Shown: one piece after another, positions 55,519-63,456 of the stretch
Layout: each line of letters starts with the position of its first letter
Numbering within the stretch: position 1 is the first letter of the stretch
Assembly (NCBI GenBank): GCA_030445275.1
Contig: JAUCSE010000053.1
Location: 1-64,000, forward strand
Direction of reading: 5' to 3'
Source of the DNA: Mucilaginibacter sp.
Lineage (GTDB): Bacteria > Bacteroidota > Bacteroidia > Sphingobacteriales > Sphingobacteriaceae
Length of the DNA: 64,000 nucleotides
Program-made: the position numbers and the translations under genes
Notes under the pieces: generated by a model
Database searches by the model: none
What the model saw: only the letters and a program-made list of their open reading frames with translations
Told to the model about the DNA's origin: nothing

Positions 55519-56522
55519 TTCAAATTAATTTGTTGGCGTGTTATACTGTAGTCTGCACTAATGGAATAACTTGCCGGGTAAGGCATTTGGTGGTATGCAT
55601 CATAGATGACATAGTGAATCAAGCTTTGAAAGTCATTCGAATAGTCGTTTTCCCTTTTTAATGTAAATCCAAATCCCTTGTTCGTATTAGCCAGATGCAG
55701 ACTATAGCAGCCTTTATTGTAATACTGCTGTGTGATATCACTATAATTGACAAATGATAATCCAATCAGATTGGAAAGGTTAAAGGCATTTTCCGTAAAG
55801 CCGGAAAACTTATGGAATCCAAGTTCAATAAGATTCATATAATTATTAGTAGGGTTCAAGTGGTAGCTTAATAAGCCACCACCCGTATAATAACGATCAT
55901 ACCGATCACCGGTCCCGATACTTTTGATCAAAGCACCACCATCGTTATAATAACTAAACTGGAAGCGTCCCTGGTGGAAATTAATAAAACCGATACGCTG
56001 ACTTTTCTTTTTTTTATCTGTCGTAAATACCAGGTTGGTTCCAGCGGAAATAGAGAAATGGTAGGGATTGACTAAAGCCGGGTAAACAAAATCCGCGAAG
56101 TAATAAAGCGGAATTTTATTGGCTGATAACAAATCCGCACGTCTCGGGGTCAATCTATAATCACTTCCGGCAGTGAAAGTGAATGCGTTAATAAAATCCA
56201 GAGTTGTTCGATGTCGCAATTTACCATACGCACTGGAGCCCAAACCTCCGTTGTAAAGCTGCACCTCCAGATTATAGCTTGGTGAAACCGTTTGGGCTAT
56301 CGTGTACATCAAACCTCCGTTCAAACCAAATCGGTAAACGGGAGGGGCATAACGGTGTTCCTTTAATTCAAAACTAACTGTTAGTTTCGCTGATACCCCA
56401 AACTGAATAGGGACTTGGCTTGTATTCGTATTATAATGAACCTGTGCTCCGGCCGTTATTACAAACAACACGGCGATGATGACCAAGTAAAGTTTTTGAT
56501 GATGGTTAGGCATAGGGATCAA
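55515..56522 (-). CDS. Exported beta-rich protein, polymorphic-toxin-type-23-like
   Basis: 335 residues; the start may also be the ATG three codons in. Signal peptide (LYLVIIAVLFVITAGA), then alternating amphipathic strands (RFGLNGGLMYTIAQTVSP, FHFSISAGTNLVFTTD). GRFQFSYYNDGGALIKSIGTGDRYDRYYTGGGLL closely recalls the conserved block of proteins annotated in Bacteroidota as polymorphic toxin type 23 (Bacterial toxin 23), where a NDG...GDxxDRYRT pattern recurs. The strand pattern equally fits an outer-membrane barrel, and toxin activity of that family is not established to my knowledge. Confidence 0.5.
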   Translation of the reverse strand: MIPMPNHHQKLYLVIIAVLFVITAGAQVHYNTNTSQVPIQFGVSAKLTVSFELKEHRYAPPVYRFGLNGGLMYTIAQTVSPSYNLEVQLYNGGLGSSAYGKLRHRTTLDFINAFTFTAGSDYRLTPRRADLLSANKIPLYYFADFVYPALVNPYHFSISAGTNLVFTTDKKKKSQRIGFINFHQGRFQFSYYNDGGALIKSIGTGDRYDRYYTGGGLLSYHLNPTNNYMNLIELGFHKFSGFTENAFNLSNLIGLSFVNYSDITQQYYNKGCYSLHLANTNKGFGFTLKRENDYSNDFQSLIHYVIYDAYHQMPYPASYSISADYSITRQQINLK

Positions 56523-56531
56523 TTGGTTTAA

Positions 56532-57314
56532 CTAATGCGTATCCAGGACATATGCCCAACTCAGGGCAGCACAAAACTTAACCAGCGGGACGCTAAAGAC
56601 ACAATCTTCGCTGAAATTATTTTTCACCCGCAGGTTTTTTGTTGAAGTATCGTAGCCCACAATCGTTACAATGTGGTTCGAGGAGGGTGCAGTATTCCAA
56701 TTGCCAGGGTTAATAAAACGTTCATCACAATAGCCTCTTCTTTCCTTGATTGCACAAATGACCGGGTGACCGGTGGCTATTTCCCGCTGTACGCGCGCCA
56801 AAACGGTATCGATTTTCTTATAATCGACTGGTGTTATAATCTCCCTGACTTTATTGATACGAATATCCGGCGGCAGTTGCATTAATCCAGTGTCAAAATG
56901 TGCATTAATGATCGCTTCCTTTGTATAAGGGAATCGTGAAAAAAAGTAAGCTCCGTAAGTTTGCAGGACGTACAGGACATTATCCAGATTGCCATAATCG
57001 TTGATGTTACCGCCGTACGTTTGCCATGCTATCTTTTTAACGGAATCAGCCCCAAGATGGTAAATAATACCATCCGCGTAGCCAAAGGAAAATGCATGAC
57101 TCGAATCCGCACTTATGTGATGCTGATAAGCATATTGCGTGCTTAAAGCGACGTAAACAGCAGCATAAGCATAACAATTTGCTCCGTCCTGCACGGTTAT
57201 CTTCGGCGTACTGGCCTCCAGGGTAAATATTGCCGGGTATTGTTGTGCATATGCTGGGATAAAACAGGTCAGCAACAAGATCAAGGTACCCAGGCCTTTT
57301 TTTAAAGTTTTCAT
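56532..57314 (-). CDS. Papain-like (C1-type) secreted cysteine peptidase
   Basis: 260 residues with signal peptide (LGTLILLLTCFIPAYA). Catalytic set by pattern: VQDGANCYAYAAVYVALS with Cys47 (Gln five residues before, as oxyanion residue), PSSNHIVTIVGYDTST with His214, and LRVKNNFSED with Asn232 or Asn233, the papain Cys-His-Asn order and VKNS-like end. The usual CGSCWAFA core is altered to ANCYAYA, so substrate preference may be unusual. No obvious propeptide. It lies 9-13 bp from genes on both sides in an operon of exported proteins, so it may process one of them or act outside. Confidence 0.75.
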   Translation of the reverse strand: MKTLKKGLGTLILLLTCFIPAYAQQYPAIFTLEASTPKITVQDGANCYAYAAVYVALSTQYAYQHHISADSSHAFSFGYADGIIYHLGADSVKKIAWQTYGGNINDYGNLDNVLYVLQTYGAYFFSRFPYTKEAIINAHFDTGLMQLPPDIRINKVREIITPVDYKKIDTVLARVQREIATGHPVICAIKERRGYCDERFINPGNWNTAPSSNHIVTIVGYDTSTKNLRVKNNFSEDCVFSVPLVKFCAALSWAYVLDTH

Positions 57315-57327
57315 TTGACCCTCCAGT

Positions 57328-59124
57328 TTATTTTTTTGCCAGTGCGGCTATATAATCAATTATGGGAATATCGATCCCAAAATTGACAAAGGTATTTTCC
57401 CCTTTAAAGCGTTTATCTGTGTAGGGACATGCGAGCCCAACATTGAGCGAAAGCCCGTTAAAAAAAGTAATTCCCAGCCCGGCACCCGCAATCGCGTAAT
57501 TGAATTTGTCTTCAGATTTGAGGTTAACAAGATTATACAGTAAACCAGATCCATAAAACATAATATAAACATCACTGATGGTAGGCTGCTGCTGTGGTCG
57601 TAGCCAACTTCTTGGATAAGTGCCGGGTTTGTTGTAATAATTAAAATTTTCACCGGGTTGGAATGAATGAGTGTAACGCCAATTCCAAAATTTGTATTTG
57701 ATCCCGATTTTTTCGCTGGCATAATATAGATTGCCAAGGGATTTGGGGTTACCGTTATTGTCTGTCGCTAAACTGTTTTTGTTTAGAAAACTGGCCTGAT
57801 TAGTACCCAGTGAAAAAAACACCGAGACGTATACTGCCTTTTTATCTGATGGTGCAAAATGCTGTTCTATAGCCGATACTAAAGCATCGATATCAATATA
57901 AATGTACCCTTTGTCGTTTATGGTTGCCGTTTTTTCCGGGATTGGGTTATTGGTACTGTTGCTATTATATTCCACGATTGTATTTTCAATCAAAAAATCA
58001 AGTACCGAACCCACAACATCGTTTTTAAATTGGTGCCTTACCAGTTTTAGGAAATCAAGCGTTATCGCTTTTAAAGCGTAGTATTGATCCTGCGTAAGGG
58101 TAAAATCCTTGAAATCTGATTTTTGAAGCTGGGTATAAAACGTATAAAGTGGTTTGTACTGATCGTAATTGTCTTTAATAGTATTATAGGCAGAATTCAA
58201 TGTAAACTTTTGGTCCGCCGGAATGCTGCCGTCAAATTTGCTGATCAACTCATTGATTTTCGCCTGCAGGTCACTGGCTGAAAGGTCACCGTAAGTGCTT
58301 AATAAAGTCGTGGTAGCTGTAGCGAGGTTGTGGTCCGGGGAATTAGATAATGTTTTTAAGGCTTGGAGCAACTGCCCCGCTTGTTTAATCTTTGCTGTAA
58401 ATTGCTGTAAAAGAAATTGGATACTGGTTTTTTCAGCGTCAAATTTAGGTTGGCCTGCGGGTCCGGCTTTATTTCGTTCCACCAGATATACATTATCTGC
58501 ATCATACCAGGTTTTGAATGTAGGATCATCCAGATCAGCACTAAAGGTAAAGCCAGGGTGGAGATTATCATCATGAACAACGATATCATAGCAAAGATCG
58601 ATCATCAAATTGAAATTTTTAATATCGGGAGGAATAGTCACATTGGATTGACGATCATTCTGATTTACTCTTACCTTGGCAGCTTCGATGAAATTTGGCC
58701 CGATGCTGAATTTATCATCCAACGCCACGAGCACCTTGTTAGCCTTATAATTTTGCTGGACATACATCACCATCCCGTAGATGTAAGCAAATTCTGAGGC
58801 ATCCTGAATAATTTTCTTGGTAATAACTGTTTTATTTTTACCACTGGTCATAATATCCATTAGGTGATAAATAAAACTATACGTAGTATAATTCTTCAAA
58901 TGGTCCAAATAGCTGTGATCATTGAATTCTTTAATAATCGTGTTCCTGAACACATGTTGCTTGACTTCTTCTTGTTTTTGCTGAATGACTTGCGTTAGAA
59001 CTTCCATATCGATTGTCCCCTTATTGATCATAGGACTGTTACCGACAAGACTAATTGTAGGCCCTTGTGCGGATGCGCTACCAATACAGGTAACAAACAT
59101 CCCAAGGAGCAGGAGTTTTTTCAT
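57328..59124 (-). CDS. Large exported protein of unknown family, first gene of operon
   Basis: 598 residues with signal peptide (LLLLGMFVTCIGSASA). The N-terminal two thirds are mainly helical (VLTQVIQQKQEEVKQHVFRNTI, FLLQQFTAKIKQAGQLLQALKTL, YYALKAITLDFLKLVRHQFKN). The last 150 residues are beta-strand-like with alternating residues (VYVSVFFSLGTNQ, IGIKYKFWNWRYTHSF, FNYAIAGAGLGITFFNGLSLNVGLACP), suggesting an outer-membrane domain. No catalytic motif recognised. First of four tightly spaced genes. An intergenic stretch of 473 bp follows upstream. Confidence 0.7.
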   Translation of the reverse strand: MKKLLLLGMFVTCIGSASAQGPTISLVGNSPMINKGTIDMEVLTQVIQQKQEEVKQHVFRNTIIKEFNDHSYLDHLKNYTTYSFIYHLMDIMTSGKNKTVITKKIIQDASEFAYIYGMVMYVQQNYKANKVLVALDDKFSIGPNFIEAAKVRVNQNDRQSNVTIPPDIKNFNLMIDLCYDIVVHDDNLHPGFTFSADLDDPTFKTWYDADNVYLVERNKAGPAGQPKFDAEKTSIQFLLQQFTAKIKQAGQLLQALKTLSNSPDHNLATATTTLLSTYGDLSASDLQAKINELISKFDGSIPADQKFTLNSAYNTIKDNYDQYKPLYTFYTQLQKSDFKDFTLTQDQYYALKAITLDFLKLVRHQFKNDVVGSVLDFLIENTIVEYNSNSTNNPIPEKTATINDKGYIYIDIDALVSAIEQHFAPSDKKAVYVSVFFSLGTNQASFLNKNSLATDNNGNPKSLGNLYYASEKIGIKYKFWNWRYTHSFQPGENFNYYNKPGTYPRSWLRPQQQPTISDVYIMFYGSGLLYNLVNLKSEDKFNYAIAGAGLGITFFNGLSLNVGLACPYTDKRFKGENTFVNFGIDIPIIDYIAALAKK

Positions 59125-59567
59125 GATAAGGAATTTTAAGGTCCATGAATGTAAGATATATTCATGGTATAAAAAAGGATATCTGAGAAAATATTTTCGC
59201 TAAGTATTTACTTATCAAATACTTAATACCTGAATCAATAACCGGTAGCTTCCATGTGTAAACTCAACCTTAATAACAGAGGGCAGATAAGCTATTTCTC
59301 ACACTTCCCATTAATGTATTTCTTCCTTTTGATTCCATTTTATAATGGAGGCGGACAATATAGAACCATTGATTGGTATATTCCAGGAACGAAACCAAAT
59401 TTTGATATACTTATAAATCAATACGACAGGCATCCTTGTCTGCTATTGTGATAAGGTAAAAGTCCTAGCGGCGAATGTTTAGAGTACCTTGTTTTTGATA
59501 TCCGTCGATTATTGCAATTGTATCTAAGTAATTTCCTTATTTTAATTTTCTGAAATAAGATAAATTG
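59125..59567. other. Divergent intergenic region
   Basis: 443 bp between the minus-strand peptidase operon and the histone-like gene. The 65-residue plus frame 59254-59451 has no family features. The minus-strand promoter for the operon must lie near 59125-59250; no clear TAnnTTTG on that strand was found. Confidence 0.45.
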
Positions 59568-59575
59568 TACATTTG
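59568..59575 (+). promoter_or_regulatory. -7 promoter element of the histone-like gene
   Basis: TACATTTG, a perfect TAnnTTTG Bacteroidota -7 motif, 22 bp before the start codon. A T-rich stretch about 20 bp upstream may serve as the -33 element. Confidence 0.7.
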
Positions 59576-59597
59576 CGCCTTTAAAAAAATAACGACA

Positions 59598-59771
59598 ATG
59601 GAAAATTTCGAAAAATTAAAGGAAGTAATTGCTGCCGCTGAAGCAGAGGCTGCAAGTTTTTACGAGAAAGGAAACAAAGCAGCTGGTACCCGTCTGCGCA
59701 ATGCCATGCAGGCTTTAAAAGTTCTGGCTACTGATATCCGTAAAGAGGTAACAGAGAAAAAAAACGCTTAA
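59598..59771 (+). CDS. Histone H1-like nucleoid protein
   Basis: 57 residues from the ATG at 59598; the track start adds 11 codons that overlap the promoter. MENFEKLKEVIAAAEAEAASFYEKGNKAAGTRLRNAMQALKVLATDIRKEVTEKKN is the short, helical, Lys/Ala-rich form of histone H1-like proteins (Hc1-like family) found throughout Bacteroidota, with the diagnostic KGNKAAGTRLR block. Likely binds DNA nonspecifically. Unrelated to the neighbours. Confidence 0.88.
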   Translation: MENFEKLKEVIAAAEAEAASFYEKGNKAAGTRLRNAMQALKVLATDIRKEVTEKKNA

Positions 59772-59801
59772 TAGTTTCAATCAAAGATAAATAGCTGAGA
59801 A

Positions 59802-59826
59802 AGACCCGATCATACTGACCGGGTCT
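59802..59826 (+). terminator. Terminator after the histone-like gene
   Basis: AGACCCG / CGGGTCT arms around an 11-base loop, followed by an AT-rich tail (ATTAATTTTCTT). Confidence 0.7.
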
Positions 59827-59940
59827 ATTAATTTTCTTGCCTTTCTGCCTGAAGATAAGCTCTGCCAGTCATCCAGGAGCTATATATAGAGCCCTTATAA
59901 ACAAGTGTTCCAAAATATCAGTTCCGGCGAAGGATATAGT

Positions 59941-60774
59941 TTACTTTTCTCTGTTTAAAAGAATATACCGGGTTGGGGAAATTTTAAAGTAACGGCTAAA
60001 AGAAGAGGAGAAATAAGCCCCCGAACTAAAACCGACCTCATAAGCTATCTCCGAAATATTGTAGTCACTGTTCATCAGCAATTCTGCTGCTTTTTTTAGC
60101 CGGGTGATCTGAATAAACTCCTTGACCGAAAATCCTGTAATAGCTTTTATTTTACGGTAAGTCTGGGCCCTGCTCATACCGATAGCCTGGGCAAAGTCGG
60201 TGGCTTCGAAAGTGGAGTTACCGATGTTGTGTTCAATAATCTCATACGCTTTTTTTAAGAGCAGGTCATCACTGTTGGCAGATATGAGTTTGATCGGCGG
60301 GCGATGTGATTCATTTAAAAATTTATTCAGCCATAGCTGTCTTGTTTTAATCAGGTTGTCTACCCGCGCTCTTAAAATCTTAAAACTAAGCGGTTTGGTA
60401 ATATAATCATCGGCCCCGTTTTTTAGGCCGCGAAGTAAACCCTGCTCATCATCATAGCCGGTGATGAGTACTACGGGTATATGAGTGGTGCGCTCGTCCT
60501 CTTTTAACAGCTTACACAGTTTTATACCATTAATCCCCGGCATTTGTATATCGCTTATAATAATATCAGGCACAGCTGTGATGGCTTTTTCAAACCCGGT
60601 CAAACCATCTTCCGAATCTATCACGCGATAATCGTCTTTAAATTCATTCTTTATGACCATACGCATATCGTAGTTATCTTCAATAATATGCACTAAAGGC
60701 TTTGCTTCACTATAAGGTGTTTTAAATAAAGGATTATCCCGCGAGGGGATATTTACATTAATCGGATCACTCAT
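59941..60774 (-). CDS. Response regulator with AraC-type output domain
   Basis: 277 residues. Receiver domain (HIIEDNYDMRMVIKNEFKDDY, phosphoacceptor in DIIISDIQMPGINGIKLC, ITGYDDEQGLLRGLKNGADDYITKPLS), then a linker and AraC double HTH (FEATDFAQAIGMSRAQTYRKIKAITGFSVKEFIQITRLKKAAELL; ISEIAYEVGFSSGAYFSSSFSRYFKISPTRY). It is exactly the C-terminal half of an HTCS without sensor and kinase, so a partner kinase must act from elsewhere, or it is an HTCS fragment that became autonomous. No kinase gene is adjacent. Confidence 0.9.
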   Translation of the reverse strand: MSDPINVNIPSRDNPLFKTPYSEAKPLVHIIEDNYDMRMVIKNEFKDDYRVIDSEDGLTGFEKAITAVPDIIISDIQMPGINGIKLCKLLKEDERTTHIPVVLITGYDDEQGLLRGLKNGADDYITKPLSFKILRARVDNLIKTRQLWLNKFLNESHRPPIKLISANSDDLLLKKAYEIIEHNIGNSTFEATDFAQAIGMSRAQTYRKIKAITGFSVKEFIQITRLKKAAELLMNSDYNISEIAYEVGFSSGAYFSSSFSRYFKISPTRYILLNREK

Positions 60775-60921
60775 AGTTCGGTTTACAGGACAGGACGCCC
60801 ATGTTGTTTATAAAGATAAAGATATTTTTATGTGTATTAAATACAATTATTTGGAAAATAATTTTTAATTTTTCAATCCGGTTTTAGCAGCCACACCGGA
60901 ACAGCCTAATTATCCATTCTT

Positions 60922-61389
60922 ATGAAAAAGATCGTCAAATTCAGCATGTTGTTGTGCCTTATATTTTATGGCTGCAAAAAGGATCCGGTTCCAGCAGAGG
61001 ATATACAAAAGGAAATGCTTGCCGCTGTTAATGCTTTAAGGACTACCGGCTGCACCTGCGGTACGACCAATATGCCTCCGGTGCCCGCTGTTATATGGAA
61101 CGATAAGCTCCAGGTCGCGGCGGCGGCGCACGCAAAAGATATGGTTGTTAACAATTACTTTGATCATATCGCTCCCGATGGCTCATCGCCTATCCAAAGA
61201 GCTCAGGAGGCCGGTTACACAGGTATGTATATTGGTGAAAATATTGGCAGCGGTTATAATAATATTCAACAGGTAATAGATGCCTGGAAAAAAAGCGAAG
61301 ATCATTGTAAGGCCATGATGGATAGTTTATATATAGAATTGGGAGCTGCGCGGTACAATACGGTTTGGGTTCAGGACTTCGGGAAATAA
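60922..61389 (+). CDS. CAP/SCP-domain lipoprotein
   Basis: 155 residues, lipobox LIFYGCK. CAP fold: IQKEMLAAVNALRTTGC, WNDKLQVAAAAHAKDMVVNNYFDHIAPDGSSPIQRAQEAGY, IGENIGSGYNNIQQVIDAWKKSEDHCKAMM, YNTVWVQDFGK. The two His of the CAP cavity (in AAHAKDM and EDHCK) are present. Bacterial CAP lipoproteins are secreted and of unclear role. It stands alone with its own promoter region. Confidence 0.85.
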   Translation: MKKIVKFSMLLCLIFYGCKKDPVPAEDIQKEMLAAVNALRTTGCTCGTTNMPPVPAVIWNDKLQVAAAAHAKDMVVNNYFDHIAPDGSSPIQRAQEAGYTGMYIGENIGSGYNNIQQVIDAWKKSEDHCKAMMDSLYIELGAARYNTVWVQDFGK

Positions 61390-61579
61390 ATATCGGGAGA
61401 TTATCGGGTAAGTATTCGAACACCAAAATTATCGAGGTAAGGTTATTTATTCCCGAATTAAATATGGGTTTAAATTATTTTGATATGAGAGATTAGTATA
61501 AACATCTGAGCAATTACTGAAAGTCTTTTAGATAATTATAGGGTTAATTTGGGTAAACCAATAAATAAAATCTAAAATT

Positions 61580-62329
61580 ATGAAAAAAGTATTCTTATGC
61601 TCTATTGTAGCACTGGTTATGGCATCATGTCAAAAAGAAGCCAAAACCCCTGCCCCTGTTTCTGCTAACGCGGAGGTAAAGGCTAACTGGTCGTCATCTG
61701 CCCAATATGCCTCGTGGAATGCCGGCAGCGGTTATTATATTGAAAACAATATCTGGGGAAGCGGCGCCGGCCCGCAAACCGTTTGGGCAAACACTTACAG
61801 CAACTGGGGTGTATGGGCCGACCATCCCAATACCAGCGGAGTAAAATCATACCCAAATGTAGATTACCCGGTTAACAGAACATTCAGTACCCTTAATACG
61901 GTTTCCAGCAGCTTTAACGTAACAGTGCCCAGCAGCGGTTCGTACGAAAGCACCTATGATATATGGTGCAATAACTACGCTTATGAAATTATGATATGGG
62001 AAAACTGGAAGGGTACCGTAAATCCAATCGCGGTCGGCTATAATGCCAATGGCAGTGCTATAGCAAGTTACACTAATGTAACACCAACTTCCGGAGGACC
62101 AACTTATACCGTGTATAAGGGTTCAAACGGATCAAATGTGGTATACTCGTTTCTGGACAACAGCCAAAAAACATCCGGAACAGTTAACATCAAGGATATC
62201 CTGAATTTTATACAGAGTAAGGGCGTAACCTTTACGACATTGGATAAGGTCCAATTCGGATTTGAGATCACTTCCTCGTCCGGTGGGCTTAATTTTGGGT
62301 CAAACAGTTATTCGGCGACCGTAAACTAA
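61580..62329 (+). CDS. GH12-like endo-glucanase lipoprotein
   Basis: 249 residues, lipobox VMASCQ. Sequence features of GH12: YYIENNIWGSGAGPQTVWANTYSNWGVWADHP, VKSYPNVDY, AYEIMIWENWKG (nucleophile Glu of the EIMIW strand), YKGSNGSNVVYSFLDN and VQFGFEITSSSGGLNF (acid/base Glu in FGFEI). GH12 enzymes cleave beta-1,4-glucan or xyloglucan, so it could make fragments for the GH31/GH74-type locus at the left end, 60 kb away. Family call by pattern memory. Followed by a clear terminator. Confidence 0.8.
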   Translation: MKKVFLCSIVALVMASCQKEAKTPAPVSANAEVKANWSSSAQYASWNAGSGYYIENNIWGSGAGPQTVWANTYSNWGVWADHPNTSGVKSYPNVDYPVNRTFSTLNTVSSSFNVTVPSSGSYESTYDIWCNNYAYEIMIWENWKGTVNPIAVGYNANGSAIASYTNVTPTSGGPTYTVYKGSNGSNVVYSFLDNSQKTSGTVNIKDILNFIQSKGVTFTTLDKVQFGFEITSSSGGLNFGSNSYSATVN

Positions 62330-62354
62330 CTCTACAATCTATCTCTACGAAAAT

Positions 62355-62380
62355 GACCGCCCTTAAAGCGGTCGTTTTTG
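62355..62380 (+). terminator. Intrinsic terminator after the GH12-like gene
   Basis: GACCGC / GCGGTC arms with a CCTTAAA loop followed by GTTTTTG. Confidence 0.85.
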
Positions 62381-62783
62381 TTTAAACAAAAAATAGATAT
62401 CAAGATAAAAGTTCCGGTATTGGTCGGAGTTGGAATTATGTCAATCAGATGCACTATTGAATCGCAATCAGCAGGTGTAATAATCAATAAGAAAAGCACA
62501 AAAGACGCATTTGCGATATATAATTATATGAAAAAACAAGTTATCAAATCCAATTCATCATTTTTACCTTCAATTAACCATATATTATCATACTTTTTTC
62601 TTATAATTTATACATATTTTCCATAATTGACATAATTCTTATGCTTTATATATAAAAACCTAAAAAATAAAAGCATTTACCTAAGTATAAAATATATTAT
62701 TCCTAAAAATATATGAAAATACGTATATATTTTGTGTTTAGAACACCTCCCGTATATCTTTATAATTCACTTAACCCAATTTT
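62381..62783. other. AT-rich intergenic region upstream of the small peptides
   Basis: Very AT-rich, especially 62570-62740. The track ORF at 62378-62626 begins with a TTG inside the terminator and has no recognisable features. The last 45 bp before the first peptide start, including AATTCACTTAACCCAATTTT, are repeated before the second peptide. Confidence 0.45.
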
Positions 62784-62990
62784 ATGTCACAGGTAAATTT
62801 CAAATTAAGAGCTGTTAAAGTAGGGAAAACTTTGGCAGCATTTGCTCTGGCAATTTTAGTAGCTCAGGGGGTAATGATGGTTACCGCCGATGAGGCCCAA
62901 GCTGACGGAACCTGCTTTTCTTCATCAAACATTTGTGGCTTAAACGGCCATAACTACAGCAATCGTACCTATCAGGCTCCGCCTAATTAA
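62784..62990 (+). CDS. Small exported peptide, copy 1
   Basis: 68 residues. Positively charged start (SQVNFKLRAVKVGK), hydrophobic core (TLAAFALAILVAQGVMMV), then TADEAQADGTC, a likely signal-peptidase site after AQA, and a mature tail with two cysteines six residues apart (CFSSSNIC) and GLNGHNYSNRTYQAPPN. No known family recognised. The two cysteines could form a disulfide in the periplasm or outside. A nearly identical copy follows, then a TonB-receptor-like gene. Confidence 0.72.
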   Translation: MSQVNFKLRAVKVGKTLAAFALAILVAQGVMMVTADEAQADGTCFSSSNICGLNGHNYSNRTYQAPPN

Positions 62991-63008
62991 TTCAGGGTTT
63001 ATTGCTAA

Positions 63009-63063
63009 ATCATTAGCCTTGACGAAAATCACCCATTTAAATGATTTAGCTAAGGCTAATGAT
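63009..63063 (+). terminator. Stem-loop after peptide copy 1
   Basis: Perfect 12-bp arms ATCATTAGCCTT / AAGGCTAATGAT with a 31-base loop that holds a further ATTTAAAT palindrome. No T run. Confidence 0.65.
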
Positions 63064-63127
63064 CTTACCGCCTGCAATCAGGCATAACTCGTCTCCTATA
63101 TTTTTATAACTCACTTAACCCAATTTT

Positions 63128-63337
63128 ATGTCACAGGTAAATTTCAAATTAAAAGCTGTTAAAGTAGGGAAAACTTTGGCAGCATTTGCTCTGGCAATTT
63201 TAGTAGCACAAGGTGTAATGATGGTCACAGCCGACGAAGCTCAGGCTGATGGAACCTGTTTTAATTCATCAAACATCTGTGGCTTAAACGGCCATAACTA
63301 CAGCAATCATACTTTTCAAGGCCCTCCGCCTAATTAA
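63128..63337 (+). CDS. Small exported peptide, copy 2
   Basis: 69 residues. Compared with copy 1, the first 42 residues differ only by R10K, while the mature tail differs at several places (CFNSSNIC, GLNGHNYSNHTFQGPPPN) and gains one proline. The cysteine pair and the NGHNYSN block are kept. Conservation of the leader with change in the tail is what one expects from secreted peptides under diversifying selection, though two copies are too few to prove this. No processing enzyme is adjacent in the window. Confidence 0.72.
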   Translation: MSQVNFKLKAVKVGKTLAAFALAILVAQGVMMVTADEAQADGTCFNSSNICGLNGHNYSNHTFQGPPPN

Positions 63338-63358
63338 TTCAAGGGGTTTTATTACGAA

Positions 63359-63413
63359 ATCATTAGTCTTGACAATAATCATTCGTTTAAATGATTGAGT
63401 TAAGGCTAATGAT
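63359..63413 (+). terminator. Stem-loop after peptide copy 2
   Basis: Same stem as after copy 1 except one base (ATCATTAGTCTT / AAGGCTAATGAT), which still pairs as G-U in RNA. Loop sequence differs, so the pairing is conserved while the loop varies. Confidence 0.65.
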
Positions 63414-63456
63414 CTTTTAATCTACGATCAACTTTACATATTTATCTTAATCCCCT

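Larger units (their letters stand above)
62738..63421. repeat. Tandem duplication carrying two small peptide genes
   Basis: Two units offset by 344 bp, each made of leader (CACTTAACCCAATTTTATG shared exactly), a peptide gene and a stem-loop of the same sequence family. The units are similar through most of the coding part and diverge at the C-terminal codons and loop sequence. Confidence 0.85.

Noticed and set aside
59254-59451. 65-residue ORF upstream of the histone-like gene
   Set aside because: No start signal, no family features, and the region is needed for two promoters.
62378-62626. 82-residue ORF after the GH12-like gene
   Set aside because: Starts with a TTG inside the terminator and runs through AT-rich DNA with Lys/Ile/Tyr bias.
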